A DNA stretch of 64,000 nucleotides from Mediterraneibacter hominis (GTDB lineage: Bacteria > Bacillota > Clostridia > Lachnospirales > Lachnospiraceae). A program made the translations under genes and the position numbers. The stretch is taken from the NCBI RefSeq assembly GCF_014287475.1, contig NZ_JACOPF010000001.1:310001-374000 (forward strand). Direction: 5' to 3'. Positions 63,810-64,000 of the stretch are shown in pieces (position 1 is the first letter of the stretch; each line of letters opens with the position of its first letter). The notes under the pieces are model-generated. The model made no database searches. It saw only the letters and a program-made list of their open reading frames with translations, and had not been told where the DNA came from.

Positions 63810-64000
63810 ATGGGGAAAAGTCAGATTCTGGAGATGTTAGAAGCACACAATTATAAAGAGTTAAAAGAAGTTCTGGAGAGCATGCACCCGGTTGACATCG
63901 TAGAAATTTTAGAAGAACTGGACAAAAAGCAGATGATTCTGATTTTCCGCCTTCTTGCAAAGGAAGAAGCAGCGGAAGTATTTACAGATATGAACAGTGA
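63810..64000 (+). CDS. mgtE: Magnesium transporter MgtE, N-terminal part (cut by window end)
   Basis: Only the first ~63 residues are in the window: GKSQILEMLEAHNYKELKEVL, HPVDIVEILEELDKKQMILIFRLLAKEEAAEVF. This is the superhelical MgtE N domain that senses cytosolic Mg2+. The transmembrane part lies beyond the window. AGAGGGTG lies about 12 bases before ATG 63810. Confidence 0.82.
   Translation, partial: MGKSQILEMLEAHNYKELKEVLESMHPVDIVEILEELDKKQMILIFRLLAKEEAAEVFTDMNS

Overview
The window looks like chromosome of a Gram-positive, low-to-mid G+C gut Clostridia, most likely a Lachnospiraceae member. The reasons are the DUF5717/DUF5716 pair I associate with that family, a SpoVB-like flippase, LuxS, an IscR-IscS-IscU-MnmA cluster, strong AGGAGG ribosome-binding sites and frequent TTG/GTG starts. 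No rRNA, CRISPR array, insertion sequence or phage gene was seen. Species-level assignment is not possible from this reading.

Layout. 1-5431: three co-directional genes of unknown function (a 1.1k-residue helical-repeat protein, a divergent actin/Hsp70-like protein and a TPR-like protein). 5540-7902: polar amino acid ABC importer. 8107-10314: purC and purB. 10441-12729: a membrane-anchored leucine-rich-repeat protein and a split ThrE-type exporter. 12732-12899: palindromic element. 13039-17440: degenerate sirtuin, gltX, a UvrD-like helicase and a DUF1292 gene. 17713-20976: orphan sugar-binding lipoprotein, a GH13 debranching-enzyme homologue lacking its catalytic acids, and a DUF5662 gene. 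21035-24174: luxS, a histidine phosphatase, a 0.5-kb block of nested palindromic repeats and a flippase. 24337-28404: IscR-type regulator, cysteine desulfurase, IscU, MnmA and a PHP phosphatase. 28556-31700: gap-pgk-tpiA. 31794-33020: esterase and an XRE regulator. 33227-40792: a sortase-assembled pilus locus. 40964-44160: gpmI, greA, a HAD phosphatase and a small membrane protein. 44278-48516: a giant CoA-activase fusion (minus strand). 48792-54740: rhomboid-like pseudoprotease, pyk, TrmB regulator, lysA, tRNA-Leu(CAA), a small membrane protein and a HAD gene. 54918-61529: polA, coaE, walJ-like, ACT protein, PFL/UPF0210 and DegV. 61541-64000: a second repeat copy, a small membrane ORF, tmcAL and the start of mgtE.

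The most interesting region is the pilus locus: tip/adhesin, signal-peptidase homologue, backbone pilin, class B sortase, minor pilin. The order matches the streptococcal FCT pilus islands (Cpa-SipA-FctA-SrtC-FctB). The signal-peptidase homologue has lost the catalytic lysine, as the chaperone SipA has. All three pilins end in non-LPXTG sorting signals of the form xxTG, and a divergent XRE regulator sits beside a palindrome over the pilus promoter. The locus separates gap-pgk-tpiA from gpmI, which suggests insertion into a glycolytic cluster.

A second theme is apparent loss of catalysis in recognisable enzyme folds: a sirtuin without the NAD/catalytic motifs, a GH13 protein in which all three carboxylates are changed, a rhomboid without Ser/His, and the pilus signal peptidase. 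A third is dispersed palindromic DNA, including one ~250-bp element present twice in opposite orientation and a perfect 39-bp inverted repeat used as a probable bidirectional terminator. All functional calls rest on motif recognition by eye; no database search was run.
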